Shown here: piece after piece, positions 1-8,729 of the stretch | How positions within the stretch are numbered: the stretch's first letter is position 1 | Layout: each line of letters opens with the position of its first letter | Source of the DNA: Novosphingobium nitrogenifigens DSM 19370 | GTDB taxonomy: Bacteria; Pseudomonadota; Alphaproteobacteria; Sphingomonadales; Sphingomonadaceae | Direction: 5' to 3' | DNA length: 64,000 bases | Assembly (NCBI RefSeq): GCF_000192575.1 | Contig: NZ_GL876934.1 | Span: 315,197-379,196 of the forward strand | Program-made: the position numbers and the translations under genes | Notes under the pieces: model-generated | What the model was told of the DNA's origin: nothing | Seen by the model: only the letters and a program-made list of their open reading frames with translations | Databases searched by the model: none

Positions 1-1
1 C

Positions 2-1171
2 CTTCCCCAAGGCAGCGCCCTGGCCCGCTTCGGAGGCGACGAATTCACAGCACTCGTCCCGCTCATGAGCGGCGCGGATCCCTCCGGCGAGATCGACCTC
101 ATTTCGACCCGCATCAGCAAGGCCCTGGTCGAACCGATCCGTCATGACGGCCACACCGTGGCGCTGACCGCCTCGATCGGCAGTGCCGTCGCATGTACGC
201 CGCATCGCGACGACCTCTCGTCCACGGCGAACGACCTTCTGAAACAGGCCGACATCGCCATGTATCAGGCCAAGAAGGAAGGGCGCGGCCACTATTGCCG
301 GTTCACTCCGGCAATGGAGCGGGAAATGCTGCAACGCTGCCGGCTCGAGCAGGAGATTCGCGAAGGCATCGAGCGCAACGAATTCGTCCCTTGCTACGAG
401 TTCCAGATCGACCTGACCTCTGGCGCGATCGTCGGGCTGGAAATGCACGGTCGCTGGCTGTCCCCATCGCGCGGTCCAGTCACGGCCGACGTCTTTGTTC
501 CCCTGGCCGAGAACATCGGCATCATGGGCCACGTCTGGGAAAGCCTGATCCGCAACGCCTTTGCAGACATGGCGACCTGGGCGCCGCACCTGACGCTTGC
601 CGTCAACGTCTCGCCCGGCGACTTGCGCGATCCCTGGTTCGCCCAGAAACTGCTCAAGATGCTGATGGAAGCCCGCATCGCACCGGGACGGCTCGAAGTG
701 GAAATCGTCCACGGCTGCCTCGATCAGGATTTCGCCCTGCTGCGCTCGCTGTTCATCTCGCTGCACAATCAGGGCGTGCGCCTCAGCCTCGACGACTTCG
801 GCACACTTTATTCCAGCCTTGCCCAGTTACGTGCCTTGCCGCTCGACCGGATCAAGATCGATCCGGCCTGCATCGTCGGGATCGACCGCGACGAGGATGT
901 CGAAACGATTCTCGGCGCGATCGGCTCGGTCGGACACAATCTTTCCCTGCCGATCACGATGCAGGGCATCGACACGCCCGAAATGCTGACGAAATTGCGC
1001 GGACACGGTTTTTCCCGAGGCCAGGGCAAAGTCTTCGGCCCGCTGCTCAATGGCGCCGAGTTGCGCCGCGAACTGGCGATTTATGGTCTGCTCCACGATC
1101 GCGAGGACAAACCCGCCCCCGATGTCCCTGGAACCGATGCCGACGAAAACAACTGCCGCCGCACCGCGTAA
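2..1171 (+). CDS. GGDEF-EAL domain protein, 5' partial, degenerate EAL
   Basis: This is the C-terminal part of a cyclic-di-GMP signalling protein whose start lies left of the window. Frame 2 is open from the first base and encodes RFGGDEF just before the Met at 65, so the diguanylate cyclase signature is intact. The inhibitory-site RxxD, expected five residues before GGDEF, is absent. An EAL domain follows from about base 330. It keeps the Glu of EAL (read as EMH, 440-448), the Asn of VNVS, the Asp pair of DDFGTLYSS and the Lys of RIKID. The usual EGVET motif reads QGIDT (Gln codon at 962-964) and the EITE motif reads EIVH. The family's proposed general-base Glu is therefore replaced, and I infer little or no phosphodiesterase activity. 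Any sensor domain is outside the window. Confidence 0.85.
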   Translation, partial: LPQGSALARFGGDEFTALVPLMSGADPSGEIDLISTRISKALVEPIRHDGHTVALTASIGSAVACTPHRDDLSSTANDLLKQADIAMYQAKKEGRGHYCRFTPAMEREMLQRCRLEQEIREGIERNEFVPCYEFQIDLTSGAIVGLEMHGRWLSPSRGPVTADVFVPLAENIGIMGHVWESLIRNAFADMATWAPHLTLAVNVSPGDLRDPWFAQKLLKMLMEARIAPGRLEVEIVHGCLDQDFALLRSLFISLHNQGVRLSLDDFGTLYSSLAQLRALPLDRIKIDPACIVGIDRDEDVETILGAIGSVGHNLSLPITMQGIDTPEMLTKLRGHGFSRGQGKVFGPLLNGAELRRELAIYGLLHDREDKPAPDVPGTDADENNCRRTA

Positions 1172-1240
1172 CCCGCGTGTCCGTCTTTCGGACCGCCAAG
1201 AGTGTTGAGGTTTCGCGCCCGAGACCCTAGATCGCGCGCC

Positions 1241-2050
1241 ATGCGCATTCCTTTTCGCAAGATGCATGGCCTGGGCAACGATTTCGTCGTGATCGACGCG
1301 CGCGAGCGCGCCGTGGAGATGAGCGCGCGCCGCGCCGCCGCACTCGCCGACCGGCACACCGGCATCGGCTGTGACCAGCTCATCCTGCTCGAACCGTCCG
1401 AAACGGCGGACGTGCGCATGCGGATCTTCAATCCGGACGGCGGCGAAGTCGAGGCTTGCGGCAATGCCAGCCGGGCCGTCGGCCTCTATCTGGGCGGCGA
1501 CAAGCGCATCGAGACGCTGGGCGGCATCATCGCGGCCAGCACCAGTGACACCGGGATCAGCGTCGCCATGGGCCGCCCCAGATTCGGCTGGGACGAAATC
1601 CCGCTCGCCTATCCCATGGACACGCTGACCATGCCGGTCGGCTGGGAAGACCTGGTCGAGCCGGTCGCGGTCAATGTCGGCAATCCGCACGTCATCTTCT
1701 TCGTACCCGACACCCATTCCGTCGATCTTGCCCGCCTCGGCCCGCTGATCGAGAACGACCCGCTGTTCCCCCGCCGGATCAACGTCAACGTCGCGACGCT
1801 CACCGGCCCCGACGCACTCGACTTGCGCGTGTGGGAACGCGCGGCGGGCCTCACCCGCGCCTGCGGCACCGGCGCCTGTGCCTCCGCAATCGCGGCCATG
1901 CGCCGCAAGCTGACCGGGCGGCGCGTCACCGTGACGCTGCCGGGCGGTCCGCTCGTCATCGAATGGACCGATGCGGACGAAATCATCATGACCGGTCCCG
2001 CCACCACCAGTTTCGAGGGCAGCTTCGGGACAAGCGATTACCCGGCATGA
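1241..2050 (+). CDS. dapF: Diaminopimelate epimerase
   Basis: DapF interconverts LL- and meso-diaminopimelate in the cytosol, the last step before lysine and the peptidoglycan cross-linking residue. The 269-aa length matches the family (about 270). Both catalytic cysteines are visible: C73 in EACGNASR and C208 in ACGTGACAS. The N-terminus MRIPFRKMHGLGNDF is the family start, so I chose the ATG at 1241 over an in-frame upstream start that would add 13 unrelated residues. The stop overlaps the next ATG by 4 nt. dapF opens a tightly packed run of four genes (dapF-mtaB-ftsY-yciB) that is probably one transcript. Confidence 0.96.
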   Translation: MRIPFRKMHGLGNDFVVIDARERAVEMSARRAAALADRHTGIGCDQLILLEPSETADVRMRIFNPDGGEVEACGNASRAVGLYLGGDKRIETLGGIIAASTSDTGISVAMGRPRFGWDEIPLAYPMDTLTMPVGWEDLVEPVAVNVGNPHVIFFVPDTHSVDLARLGPLIENDPLFPRRINVNVATLTGPDALDLRVWERAAGLTRACGTGACASAIAAMRRKLTGRRVTVTLPGGPLVIEWTDADEIIMTGPATTSFEGSFGTSDYPA

Positions 2051-3264
2051 CCACGCGCGACGACGTCGTCACGCTCGGTTGCCGGCTGAACCTTGCCGAA
2101 AGCGACGCGATCCGCGCCATGCTGGCCGCAGCGCCCGAGCGTACCGTCGTCGTCAATTCCTGCGCAGTGACAGCCGAAGCGGTGCGCCAGTCGCGCCGCG
2201 CGATCCGCCGCCTGCGCCGTGCCCATCCCGACGCCCGGCTGGTCGTCACCGGCTGTGCCGCGACGATCACGCCCGACATCTTTTCGGCCATGGCCGAAGT
2301 CGATGCCGTCGTCGCCAACCCGGACAAGCTTGCCCCGGCAAGCTGGCGCACGGATGAGCACGCCCCTGTATCCGAAAGCCCGTCCGCACGCCTGTCGGAC
2401 CGACACACCCGCGCGTTCGTCCCGGTCCAAACCGGTTGCGACCACGCCTGCACGTTCTGCATCATCCCGCTCGGGCGTGGCCACAGCGTGTCCACCCCGG
2501 TCGCCCGGGTGCTGCGCGCGATCGAGGCCCACCTCGCGCTCGGCGTCAACGAAATCGTGCTGACCGGTGTCGATGTGACCGGCTGGGGCGCAGACCTTGC
2601 GCCAAAGCCCGAGGGCGGCATGCCCCGGCTCGGCGATCTGGTCGGCGCAATCCTTGCCCACTTCCCCGACCTGCCCCGCCTGCGCCTGTCCTCGCTCGAC
2701 GGCGTCGAGATCGACGACCGCCTGTTCGAGATCCTGACCGGCGAGCCTCGGGTGATGCCCCATATCCACCTCTCGCTGCAATCGGGCGACGACATGGTGC
2801 TCAAGCGGATGAAGCGCCGCCATAGTCGTGGGCAGGCACTCTTCCTGATCGAACGGCTGCGCCTCTATCGTCCCGACATCGCGATCGGCGCCGACATCAT
2901 TGCCGGTTTCCCGACCGAGACCGAAGCCATGCACGCGAACAATCTCAGCCTGATTGCAGCAGCGGGCATCGTTCATGGCCACATCTTTCCCTATTCTCCC
3001 CGCCCCGGCACTCCGGCAACGCGGATGCCCGCCGTCGATCCCGCGCAAGTCCGCGAGCGTGCGGCCCAACTGCGCGAGGCCGTCGCCGCCGAACGCGCGG
3101 CCTGGCTGCACGGCCTGATCGGGCGACCGCGCGAAGTGCTTGCCGAACGCGACGGCACCGGCCATTCCCCCGAATTCGCGCCCTATCGCCTGCCCCCCGG
3201 CACGGCACCGGGCGCGCTTGTCACCCTTACCCCGACGACGATCAGCGAAGGACTGCTGGCATGA
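2047..3264 (+). CDS. mtaB: tRNA t6A37 methylthiotransferase MtaB
   Basis: A radical-SAM methylthiotransferase of the MiaB/RimO/MtaB group, expected to add the 2-methylthio group to N6-threonylcarbamoyladenosine at position 37 of tRNA. The 405-aa protein has the N-terminal MTTase cluster cysteines C12, C39 and C70 and the radical-SAM triad CxxxCxxC at C131, C135 and C138. A short TRAM-like region closes the C-terminus. The ATG at 2047 overlaps the dapF stop, and the longer in-frame ORF upstream only shadows dapF. MtaB is preferred over MiaB because of the GCRLN N-terminus and the dapF-mtaB-ftsY neighbourhood common in alphaproteobacteria. The tRNA substrate is inferred from family. Confidence 0.9.
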   Translation: MTTRDDVVTLGCRLNLAESDAIRAMLAAAPERTVVVNSCAVTAEAVRQSRRAIRRLRRAHPDARLVVTGCAATITPDIFSAMAEVDAVVANPDKLAPASWRTDEHAPVSESPSARLSDRHTRAFVPVQTGCDHACTFCIIPLGRGHSVSTPVARVLRAIEAHLALGVNEIVLTGVDVTGWGADLAPKPEGGMPRLGDLVGAILAHFPDLPRLRLSSLDGVEIDDRLFEILTGEPRVMPHIHLSLQSGDDMVLKRMKRRHSRGQALFLIERLRLYRPDIAIGADIIAGFPTETEAMHANNLSLIAAAGIVHGHIFPYSPRPGTPATRMPAVDPAQVRERAAQLREAVAAERAAWLHGLIGRPREVLAERDGTGHSPEFAPYRLPPGTAPGALVTLTPTTISEGLLA

Positions 3265-4187
3265 GTAGCGATACCTGGAGCGACCGGCTGCTGGGCGGCC
3301 TGCGCAAGACGCAGGAGCGGCTCTCCGGCAATCTGGCCGGATTGGTCGGTGCAAACCGACTGAGCGACGAACAACTCGACGACATCGAGGACGCACTGAT
3401 CGCGTCCGATCTCGGCCCGCGCGCGGCCGCCCGCATCCGCGAGCGCCTCGCCTCCGGCCGCTTCGAAAAGGGTCTCGACGAAGCGACCCTGCGCGAAGCT
3501 GTCGCCGAGGAAATCGCCGCGATCCTGCGTCCGGTGGCTCGCCCGCTCGACATCGTCGCCTTCCCCCGCCCACAGGTCATTCTGGTGATCGGCGTCAACG
3601 GATCGGGCAAGACGACCACCATCGCCAAGCTCGCCCACTTGTTCCAGGAACTCGACTACAGCGTCATGCTGGCGGCGGGCGACACGTTCCGTGCGGCCGC
3701 GATCGGCCAGCTGCGCGTCTGGGCCGAACGGCTCGGCGTTCCCATCGTCAGCGGCGCGGAAGGGGGCGACCCGGCCTCAATCGTGTTCGACGCGGTGAAG
3801 CAGGCAACCGATGCGGGCACCGACGTCCTGATCGTCGATACCGCCGGGCGGCTGCAGAACAAGCGCGAGCTGATGGACGAACTGGCCAAGATCCGCCGCG
3901 TCCTCGGCCGCCTCAATCCCGAGGCGCCGCATGACGTCGTCCTCGTTCTCGACGCCACCAATGGGCAGAACGCGCTCCAGCAGATCGAGATCTTCCGCGA
4001 AGTGGCAGGCGTGACCGGGCTGGTCATGACCAAGCTCGACGGCACCGCGCGCGGCGGGGTCCTGGTCGCCGCTGCCGAACAATACGGGCTGCCGATCCAT
4101 GCCATCGGCGTCGGCGAAAAGATCGACGACTTGCGCCCCTTCGACCCCGACCTTGTCGCCAAGGTCATTGCCGGGGTGTTCCGGTGA
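3261..4187 (+). CDS. ftsY: Signal recognition particle receptor FtsY
   Basis: FtsY is the SRP receptor GTPase that docks ribosome-nascent chain complexes at the inner membrane for co-translational insertion. The 308-aa protein has a short helical N domain followed by the NG GTPase: P-loop GVNGSGKTTT near residue 113, DTAGRLQNK near 193, and TKLDGTARGG near 257. The long acidic A domain of E. coli FtsY is missing, as in many alphaproteobacteria. The ATG overlaps the mtaB stop by 4 nt, and its own stop overlaps yciB by 4 nt, so translation of the four genes is probably coupled. Confidence 0.96.
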   Translation: MSSDTWSDRLLGGLRKTQERLSGNLAGLVGANRLSDEQLDDIEDALIASDLGPRAAARIRERLASGRFEKGLDEATLREAVAEEIAAILRPVARPLDIVAFPRPQVILVIGVNGSGKTTTIAKLAHLFQELDYSVMLAAGDTFRAAAIGQLRVWAERLGVPIVSGAEGGDPASIVFDAVKQATDAGTDVLIVDTAGRLQNKRELMDELAKIRRVLGRLNPEAPHDVVLVLDATNGQNALQQIEIFREVAGVTGLVMTKLDGTARGGVLVAAAEQYGLPIHAIGVGEKIDDLRPFDPDLVAKVIAGVFR

Positions 4188-4852
4188 GCACGCCCGAAAC
4201 CAAGGCCAAGGCGGGCTCGTCGTGGATCAATCTGCTGGTCGATTATGGCCCGCTGCTGGTCTTCTTCCTCGCCTATCGTCATTTCAGCCCCAAGGGCGGG
4301 GGCGATGCGGGATTGGGCGCGGCGGTCGCTGTGACCAAGAGCACGGTCACGTTCATGATCGCGACCGTCATTGCCCTCGTCGTGTCGAAATGGCGGCTGG
4401 GCCGGATTTCGCCGATGCTGTGGCTGTCCTCGACGCTCATCATGGGGTTCGGCGCGCTGACCGTGTTCCTGGGCGATCCCACCTGGATCCAGATCAAGCC
4501 CACCGTCGTCTATGTGCTCTTTGCCGGGATTCTCTTCGCCGGTCTTGCCCGTGGACGCCCGATGCTGCGCGATCTGCTGCAATCGGCGTTCGACGGGCTC
4601 GACGAAAAAGGCTGGCTCAAGCTGTCGCGCAACTGGGCCTGGTTCTTCCTCGTCCTTGCCGTGCTCAACGAAGTGCTCCGCCACCTTTACAACAAGGATA
4701 ACGGCGGCTTCGAGACCTGGCTCACGATCAAGGTCTGGGGCGTGAGCGCGCTCTCGTTCCTGTTCACCTTTGCGCAGATCCCCATGCTGCTGCGCCACGG
4801 CCTGGGCGAGAAGGCCACCGAAAACGCGGAAACGACCACGCCGCACGACTGA
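4184..4852 (+). CDS. yciB: Inner-membrane septation/spanning protein YciB (IspZ family)
   Basis: A 222-aa polytopic membrane protein of the YciB/IspZ family, linked in enterobacteria to cell envelope synthesis and septation; its biochemical role is not settled. About five hydrophobic segments are visible, with the family segments LVDYGPLLVFFLAY near the N-terminus, DPTWIQIKPTVVY in the middle, and SRNWAWFFLVLAVLNE late in the protein. It is the last gene of the dapF-mtaB-ftsY-yciB run, and a strong hairpin follows its stop. Confidence 0.9.
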   Translation: MSTPETKAKAGSSWINLLVDYGPLLVFFLAYRHFSPKGGGDAGLGAAVAVTKSTVTFMIATVIALVVSKWRLGRISPMLWLSSTLIMGFGALTVFLGDPTWIQIKPTVVYVLFAGILFAGLARGRPMLRDLLQSAFDGLDEKGWLKLSRNWAWFFLVLAVLNEVLRHLYNKDNGGFETWLTIKVWGVSALSFLFTFAQIPMLLRHGLGEKATENAETTTPHD

Positions 4853-4861
4853 TCAGACGCA

Positions 4862-4885
4862 TCCGGACGGGCCGCCCCGTCCGGA
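4862..4885. terminator. Bidirectional hairpin between yciB and kup
   Basis: A perfect 10-bp inverted repeat (4862-4871 with 4876-4885) around a 4-nt loop lies in the 41-nt gap between the convergent yciB and kup stops. No long T-run follows on either side. I call it a shared terminator from position and stem strength. Confidence 0.6.
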
Positions 4886-4893
4886 CATCGCGA

Positions 4894-6849
4894 TCACATC
4901 CGGATCTGGCTGCCCAGCTCGACCACACGATTGGTCGGCAGGCGGAAGAATTCCATCGCGCTTGCCGAATTGCGCAGCATCCACGCGAACAACCGCTCCC
5001 GCCACTGTGCCATGGCCGGCTTGTCCGACGGCAGCAAAGTCTGGCGTGACAGGAAAAAGCTGGTCCGCATCATGTCGAACGGCTGCCCGCCCAGCGCGAC
5101 TTCGCGCAAGGCAGCCGGAACATCGGTCCCTTCAAGGAAACCGAAGCGCAGCGTCATCCGGTAAAAGCCGTTGCCGAAATCGCGCACGACCGCGCGACTT
5201 GCCGGATCGACGACCGGCGTATCCTCGATCTGCACGGTCATCAGCACGACGCGCTCGTGCAGCACCTTGTTATGCTTCATGTTGTGAAGCAGCGCCGAAG
5301 GCACGCCTGCCGTTGCCGAAGCCATGAATACCGCCGTGCCGGGCACGCGCGTCGCGCTGCTGTGCGCAGACTTGGTGAAGACTTCGAGCGGAATGCCGGT
5401 GGCGGCCATGTGCTTGCGCAGAAGCTGGCGACCGCGCGACCAGGTGGTGAGCAGGACGAAGATCACACCCCCCATCAACAGCGGCACCCACCCCCCGTCG
5501 GGCACCTTGGTGAGGTTCGCACCGAGATAGAGCGCGTCGACCGCAAAGAACAGGGCAAGCAACGCTGCCGCCGGAACCGGGTTCCAGTGCCACAGACGGA
5601 ACAGCACGACCGCGAGCAGGAGATTGTCGATCAGCATGGCCCCGGTGACCGCCACGCCATAAGTTGCCGTGAGGTTGGTCGACCGCTGGAACACCAGAAC
5701 CAGGATGATGACTGCGATCATCAGCGCCTGATTGACCGAGGGGATATAGATCTGCCCTGCTGCCTTGCTGGTATGACGGATGGCAAGGCGGGGAATGAAG
5801 CCGAGCTGGATCGCCTGTTGCGTGACCGAAAAGGCCCCCGAGATCACCGCCTGCGAGGCGATGATCGCGGCAAGGCTGGCAAGGATCAGCAAGGGCCACT
5901 GGAACCAGTGCGGCGCCAAGAGGTAGAACGGGCTTTCCAGAGCCGCCGGATTGCGCAGCAGGAGCGCCGCCTGGCCAAGGTAGTTGAGCACCAGCGCGGG
6001 AAGCACCAGCGTCAGCCACGACATGCGGATCGGGATGCGCCCGAAATGCCCCATGTCGGCATAGAGCGCCTCTGCGCCGGTGACCGCCAGCACGGCTGCC
6101 CCCATGGCGAGAAACCCGCGCCAGGGATCGGCCATGAACATCGCCACCGCGTGATGGGGTGACAAGGCGACGATCACGCGGGGATTGCCGATCACGCTGA
6201 CCAGCCCCAGAACCGCAATCGTTGCAAAATAGCACAGCATGATCGGGCCGAAGAACGCCGCCACGCGCTCGGTCCCGCGCGCCTGGAACAGGAACAGGCC
6301 GATGAGGATCGCCACAACCAGCGGCATGACCGCATAATGGAGCTCGGGGCGATAGACCGCGACCCCTTCGATCGCGCCCATGACCGACACCGCCGGGGTG
6401 ATCATCGAATCGCCATAGAACAGCGCTGTCGCAAAAACCCCGAGCAGGATGACCCCGTGGCCCCAGCGTTTTTCGGTCGCCTCACGGTTGATCAGGGCAA
6501 GAAGCGCAAGGCTCCCACCTTCCCCGCGATTGTCGGCCCGCATCAGCACGATCATGTATTTCAACGTGACCATGATCAGCATCGACCAGAACATCAGGCT
6601 GACGATGCCGTGGATATGCAGGGAATCGAGCGGCAGAGGGTGCCGCCCGGCAAAAGTGTCGCGCAAGGCGTAAAGTGGACTGGTCCCGATGTCGCCGAAC
6701 ACGACCCCCATCGCCCCGACCGCAAGCCGGGTCAGATCGCGTCGACCGGCACCCTCGGAACTACAGTCTCCGGATGTCGACTCGTCTGTCGAGCCGACCA
6801 TCCCGGTGCCTGCAGACTGCGGCACTCCATCGCCATTGCTTGTGTTCAT
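4894..6849 (-). CDS. kup: Kup-type low-affinity potassium transporter
   Basis: A 651-aa KUP/HAK/KT family K+ uptake protein of the inner membrane. It has a soluble N-terminal tail, the family signature [15 protein letters not shown] near residue 52, about twelve membrane segments up to around residue 470, and a hydrophilic C-terminal domain ending near LGSQIRM. K+ is the family substrate, usually moved with H+. The gene is monocistronic, faces yciB and starts at an ATG. The 160 nt upstream to the ccm operon hold no other gene. Confidence 0.95.
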   Translation of the reverse strand: MNTSNGDGVPQSAGTGMVGSTDESTSGDCSSEGAGRRDLTRLAVGAMGVVFGDIGTSPLYALRDTFAGRHPLPLDSLHIHGIVSLMFWSMLIMVTLKYMIVLMRADNRGEGGSLALLALINREATEKRWGHGVILLGVFATALFYGDSMITPAVSVMGAIEGVAVYRPELHYAVMPLVVAILIGLFLFQARGTERVAAFFGPIMLCYFATIAVLGLVSVIGNPRVIVALSPHHAVAMFMADPWRGFLAMGAAVLAVTGAEALYADMGHFGRIPIRMSWLTLVLPALVLNYLGQAALLLRNPAALESPFYLLAPHWFQWPLLILASLAAIIASQAVISGAFSVTQQAIQLGFIPRLAIRHTSKAAGQIYIPSVNQALMIAVIILVLVFQRSTNLTATYGVAVTGAMLIDNLLLAVVLFRLWHWNPVPAAALLALFFAVDALYLGANLTKVPDGGWVPLLMGGVIFVLLTTWSRGRQLLRKHMAATGIPLEVFTKSAHSSATRVPGTAVFMASATAGVPSALLHNMKHNKVLHERVVLMTVQIEDTPVVDPASRAVVRDFGNGFYRMTLRFGFLEGTDVPAALREVALGGQPFDMMRTSFFLSRQTLLPSDKPAMAQWRERLFAWMLRNSASAMEFFRLPTNRVVELGSQIRM

Positions 6850-7009
6850 GGCACCTTGGCCCCTGGCCTAGCCTCGACATGCCGCACCGGCACGAGCTGG
6901 CTGCGGCGCGGCGCTTTAGCACCGCCTCAGAGGGTCGGCAATGGGGCCAAAAGGGGGGCTGTTCTAGGGACCTTTGTCTGAACCACCGCTGAAAAAAACC
7001 GGTGAAAAA

Positions 7010-7708
7010 TCAGCGCGTCGGGGCCGCTTTCGGCAAAGGTTGGGGTGTCGTAGCGGAAGGAGTCGCTTCGGGAACCGTGCCCCCGTTGCTCATCGCGATG
7101 ATCTGATCGAGTCGGGCAAGCCGTGCGACAAGATCGGGACGATAGGGCGCATCGGCCGGAGCCCGCCGCAACAGCCCGACCCACATGTCGCGCGCTTCGT
7201 TGAGCTTGCCCGATTGCGCCAGTGCCAGCCCCATGAAGAACGGTGGTCCCGGATGGTTCGGGTCGATCTGTGCCGCACGACGGAACGCGAATTGCGCCGC
7301 CGGAGAGATCATGCCCTCGCTATGCCCGATCAGGGCGTTGCCGAGCGCGACCCACAGATCCGCATCGCGCGGATTGTCCTGAACCGCGCGGCCGAGGAAA
7401 TCGGCGGCGGCACGATACTGGCCCGCCCGCGTCAGGGCATCGGACACGATCAGCCAGGACTGCCCCTTGCCGAACTGCGCGCCCATCTGCTGGCGCTGCT
7501 TGATGAGTTCCGCGTCGGCGACTTTCTGGTTCTCGACAGCCGCCTTGGGCGCGCCCGGCATGTCGGGGTGCCCCTGCAGTGCGTAACCGGCAATGCCGAA
7601 CAGCAACGCGGCGCCGGTGATTTCCCACCCCGCGCGCGGCATCCGCAGGACGCTCGCCATGATCGCGAAGACCGCGCCCGCGATCCCCAGAATGATGACC
7701 CAGGTCAT
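7010..7708 (-). CDS. ccmI: TPR cytochrome c biogenesis protein (CcmI/CycH-like)
   Basis: The last gene of the ccm operon. The 232-aa product begins with two hydrophobic helices (MTWVIILGIAGAVF and a second near residue 30) and continues as a periplasmic tetratricopeptide-repeat domain, followed by a Pro/Thr-rich tail. CcmI-type proteins hold apocytochrome c for heme ligation by CcmF/CcmH. I chose the ATG at 7708 because it overlaps the ccmH stop by 4 nt and places the first membrane helix at the N-terminus; the upstream in-frame Met would add 48 residues that shadow ccmH. CcmI assignment rests on operon position and TPR architecture. Confidence 0.82.
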   Translation of the reverse strand: MTWVIILGIAGAVFAIMASVLRMPRAGWEITGAALLFGIAGYALQGHPDMPGAPKAAVENQKVADAELIKQRQQMGAQFGKGQSWLIVSDALTRAGQYRAAADFLGRAVQDNPRDADLWVALGNALIGHSEGMISPAAQFAFRRAAQIDPNHPGPPFFMGLALAQSGKLNEARDMWVGLLRRAPADAPYRPDLVARLARLDQIIAMSNGGTVPEATPSATTPQPLPKAAPTR

Positions 7709-8142
7709 GTCCGGGTTCCCTTTCCGAAACGGCCGCGCAAGAGCAATCCGGCCAACAGCAGGATCGCGACCGGAGCTGCAAAGAGCGGCCAGGTGATCGG
7801 CTTCACTTGCGGGGTGAAACTGACGTAGTCGCCATAGCGCTGGATCAGCCATTGCCGGATATGTTCGGGGTCTTCACCCGCAGCGATGCGCGTGCGCACT
7901 TCGCTGCGCATGTCACCAGCGATCGGCGCGTCCGAATCGGCGATCGACTGGCTCTGGCACATCACGCAGCGCAAGGTGACCATCAGCGCCTTGGCCCGCG
8001 CTTCCTGATCGGGGTCAGGCAACTGGCGATAGGCATAAGGCGCCGACGGGGCTCCTTCCTGTGCGAGCACGGGAAGAGCGACCGGCGCCGACAGCACAAG
8101 CGCCAGAGTGGCGGCAAGAGCGAAAGCGGACTTGTGCTTCAC
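7705..8142 (-). CDS. ccmH: Cytochrome c maturation thiol reductase CcmH (CcmL)
   Basis: A 145-aa periplasmic membrane-anchored thioredox protein that keeps the apocytochrome CXXCH cysteines reduced for heme attachment. It has a signal peptide ending near LAQEG (residue 30), the active-site LRCVMC (C59, C62), the family segment that follows it, and a single C-terminal membrane helix. It overlaps ccmG and ccmI by 4 nt each. This is the short alphaproteobacterial form without a fused TPR domain, which is supplied by the next gene. Confidence 0.93.
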   Translation of the reverse strand: MKHKSAFALAATLALVLSAPVALPVLAQEGAPSAPYAYRQLPDPDQEARAKALMVTLRCVMCQSQSIADSDAPIAGDMRSEVRTRIAAGEDPEHIRQWLIQRYGDYVSFTPQVKPITWPLFAAPVAILLLAGLLLRGRFGKGTRT

Positions 8143-8729
8143 GCCCCGGCCTCCTTGAGCTTAGCAAGCAGCATCGGCACGTCTTCGGGCCGGATGTCAC
8201 CGATGTGCTGATACCGGATCACGCCACGCCCATCGATGATGAACGTCTCGGGCACGCCCGACGAGCCGATCTCGAGCTGAACCTTGCGGTCGTCATCCTT
8301 GCCGATGGCAGCATAGGGATTGCCGTTGTTGGCAAGGAAGCGAGCCAGGTCCTGCGGCTTGTCCTGAATGGCGATGCCTTCGATCACGGCTCCGCTCTGC
8401 GCCAGTTGTGCCAGTTGCGGCGATTCGGCGGCGCAGGGAACGCACCAGCTGGCAAAGATGTTGAGGAGACGCGGCTTGCCCGAGTGGAACGCGGCCGTCG
8501 CCAGCCCCGGACGCTCGCTATTCGCGGCGGGCAGATCGAACTGGGGCAGCGGATTGCCGACAAAGGCACTGGCCACCGAAGTGTCGGCCGGACGCAACAA
8601 ACCATGCACGAACAGAGCGATCAACGCGGCGAAAATCGCCAGCGGCAGCCACAGGCCCAGACGCATGCGTGCTCCTCCCCGGTTTTCGCCAGCCTGGTTT
8701 TCGCCAACCCGGTTTTCATGCACGCTCAT
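8139..8729 (-). CDS. ccmG: Thiol:disulfide interchange protein CcmG/DsbE
   Basis: A membrane-tethered periplasmic thioredoxin-fold protein that reduces CcmH or apocytochrome c. The active site is WCVPC (C96, C99), with one N-terminal membrane helix at about residues 25-43. The ATG at 8729 overlaps the ccmF stop by 4 nt, so I prefer it. A second ATG at 8666 sits directly before the membrane helix and would remove a 21-residue repetitive leader (ENRVGENQAGENRGG) made by a 15-nt tandem repeat. That internal site may be the ancestral start. Confidence 0.92.
   Translation of the reverse strand: MSVHENRVGENQAGENRGGARMRLGLWLPLAIFAALIALFVHGLLRPADTSVASAFVGNPLPQFDLPAANSERPGLATAAFHSGKPRLLNIFASWCVPCAAESPQLAQLAQSGAVIEGIAIQDKPQDLARFLANNGNPYAAIGKDDDRKVQLEIGSSGVPETFIIDGRGVIRYQHIGDIRPEDVPMLLAKLKEAGA
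8681..8717. repeat. 15-nt tandem repeat in the ccmG leader
   Basis: Two 15-nt units (8681-8695, 8696-8710) and a partial third share ggttttcgcc or ggttttc and keep the ccmG frame. On the coding strand each unit encodes a GEN-containing pentapeptide. The repeat sits between the two candidate ccmG starts. Confidence 0.75.

Noticed and set aside
6960-7025. Terminator after ccmI
   Set aside because: CGCTGA/TCAGCG can pair but only around a 17-nt loop with poor geometry, so I did not list it.
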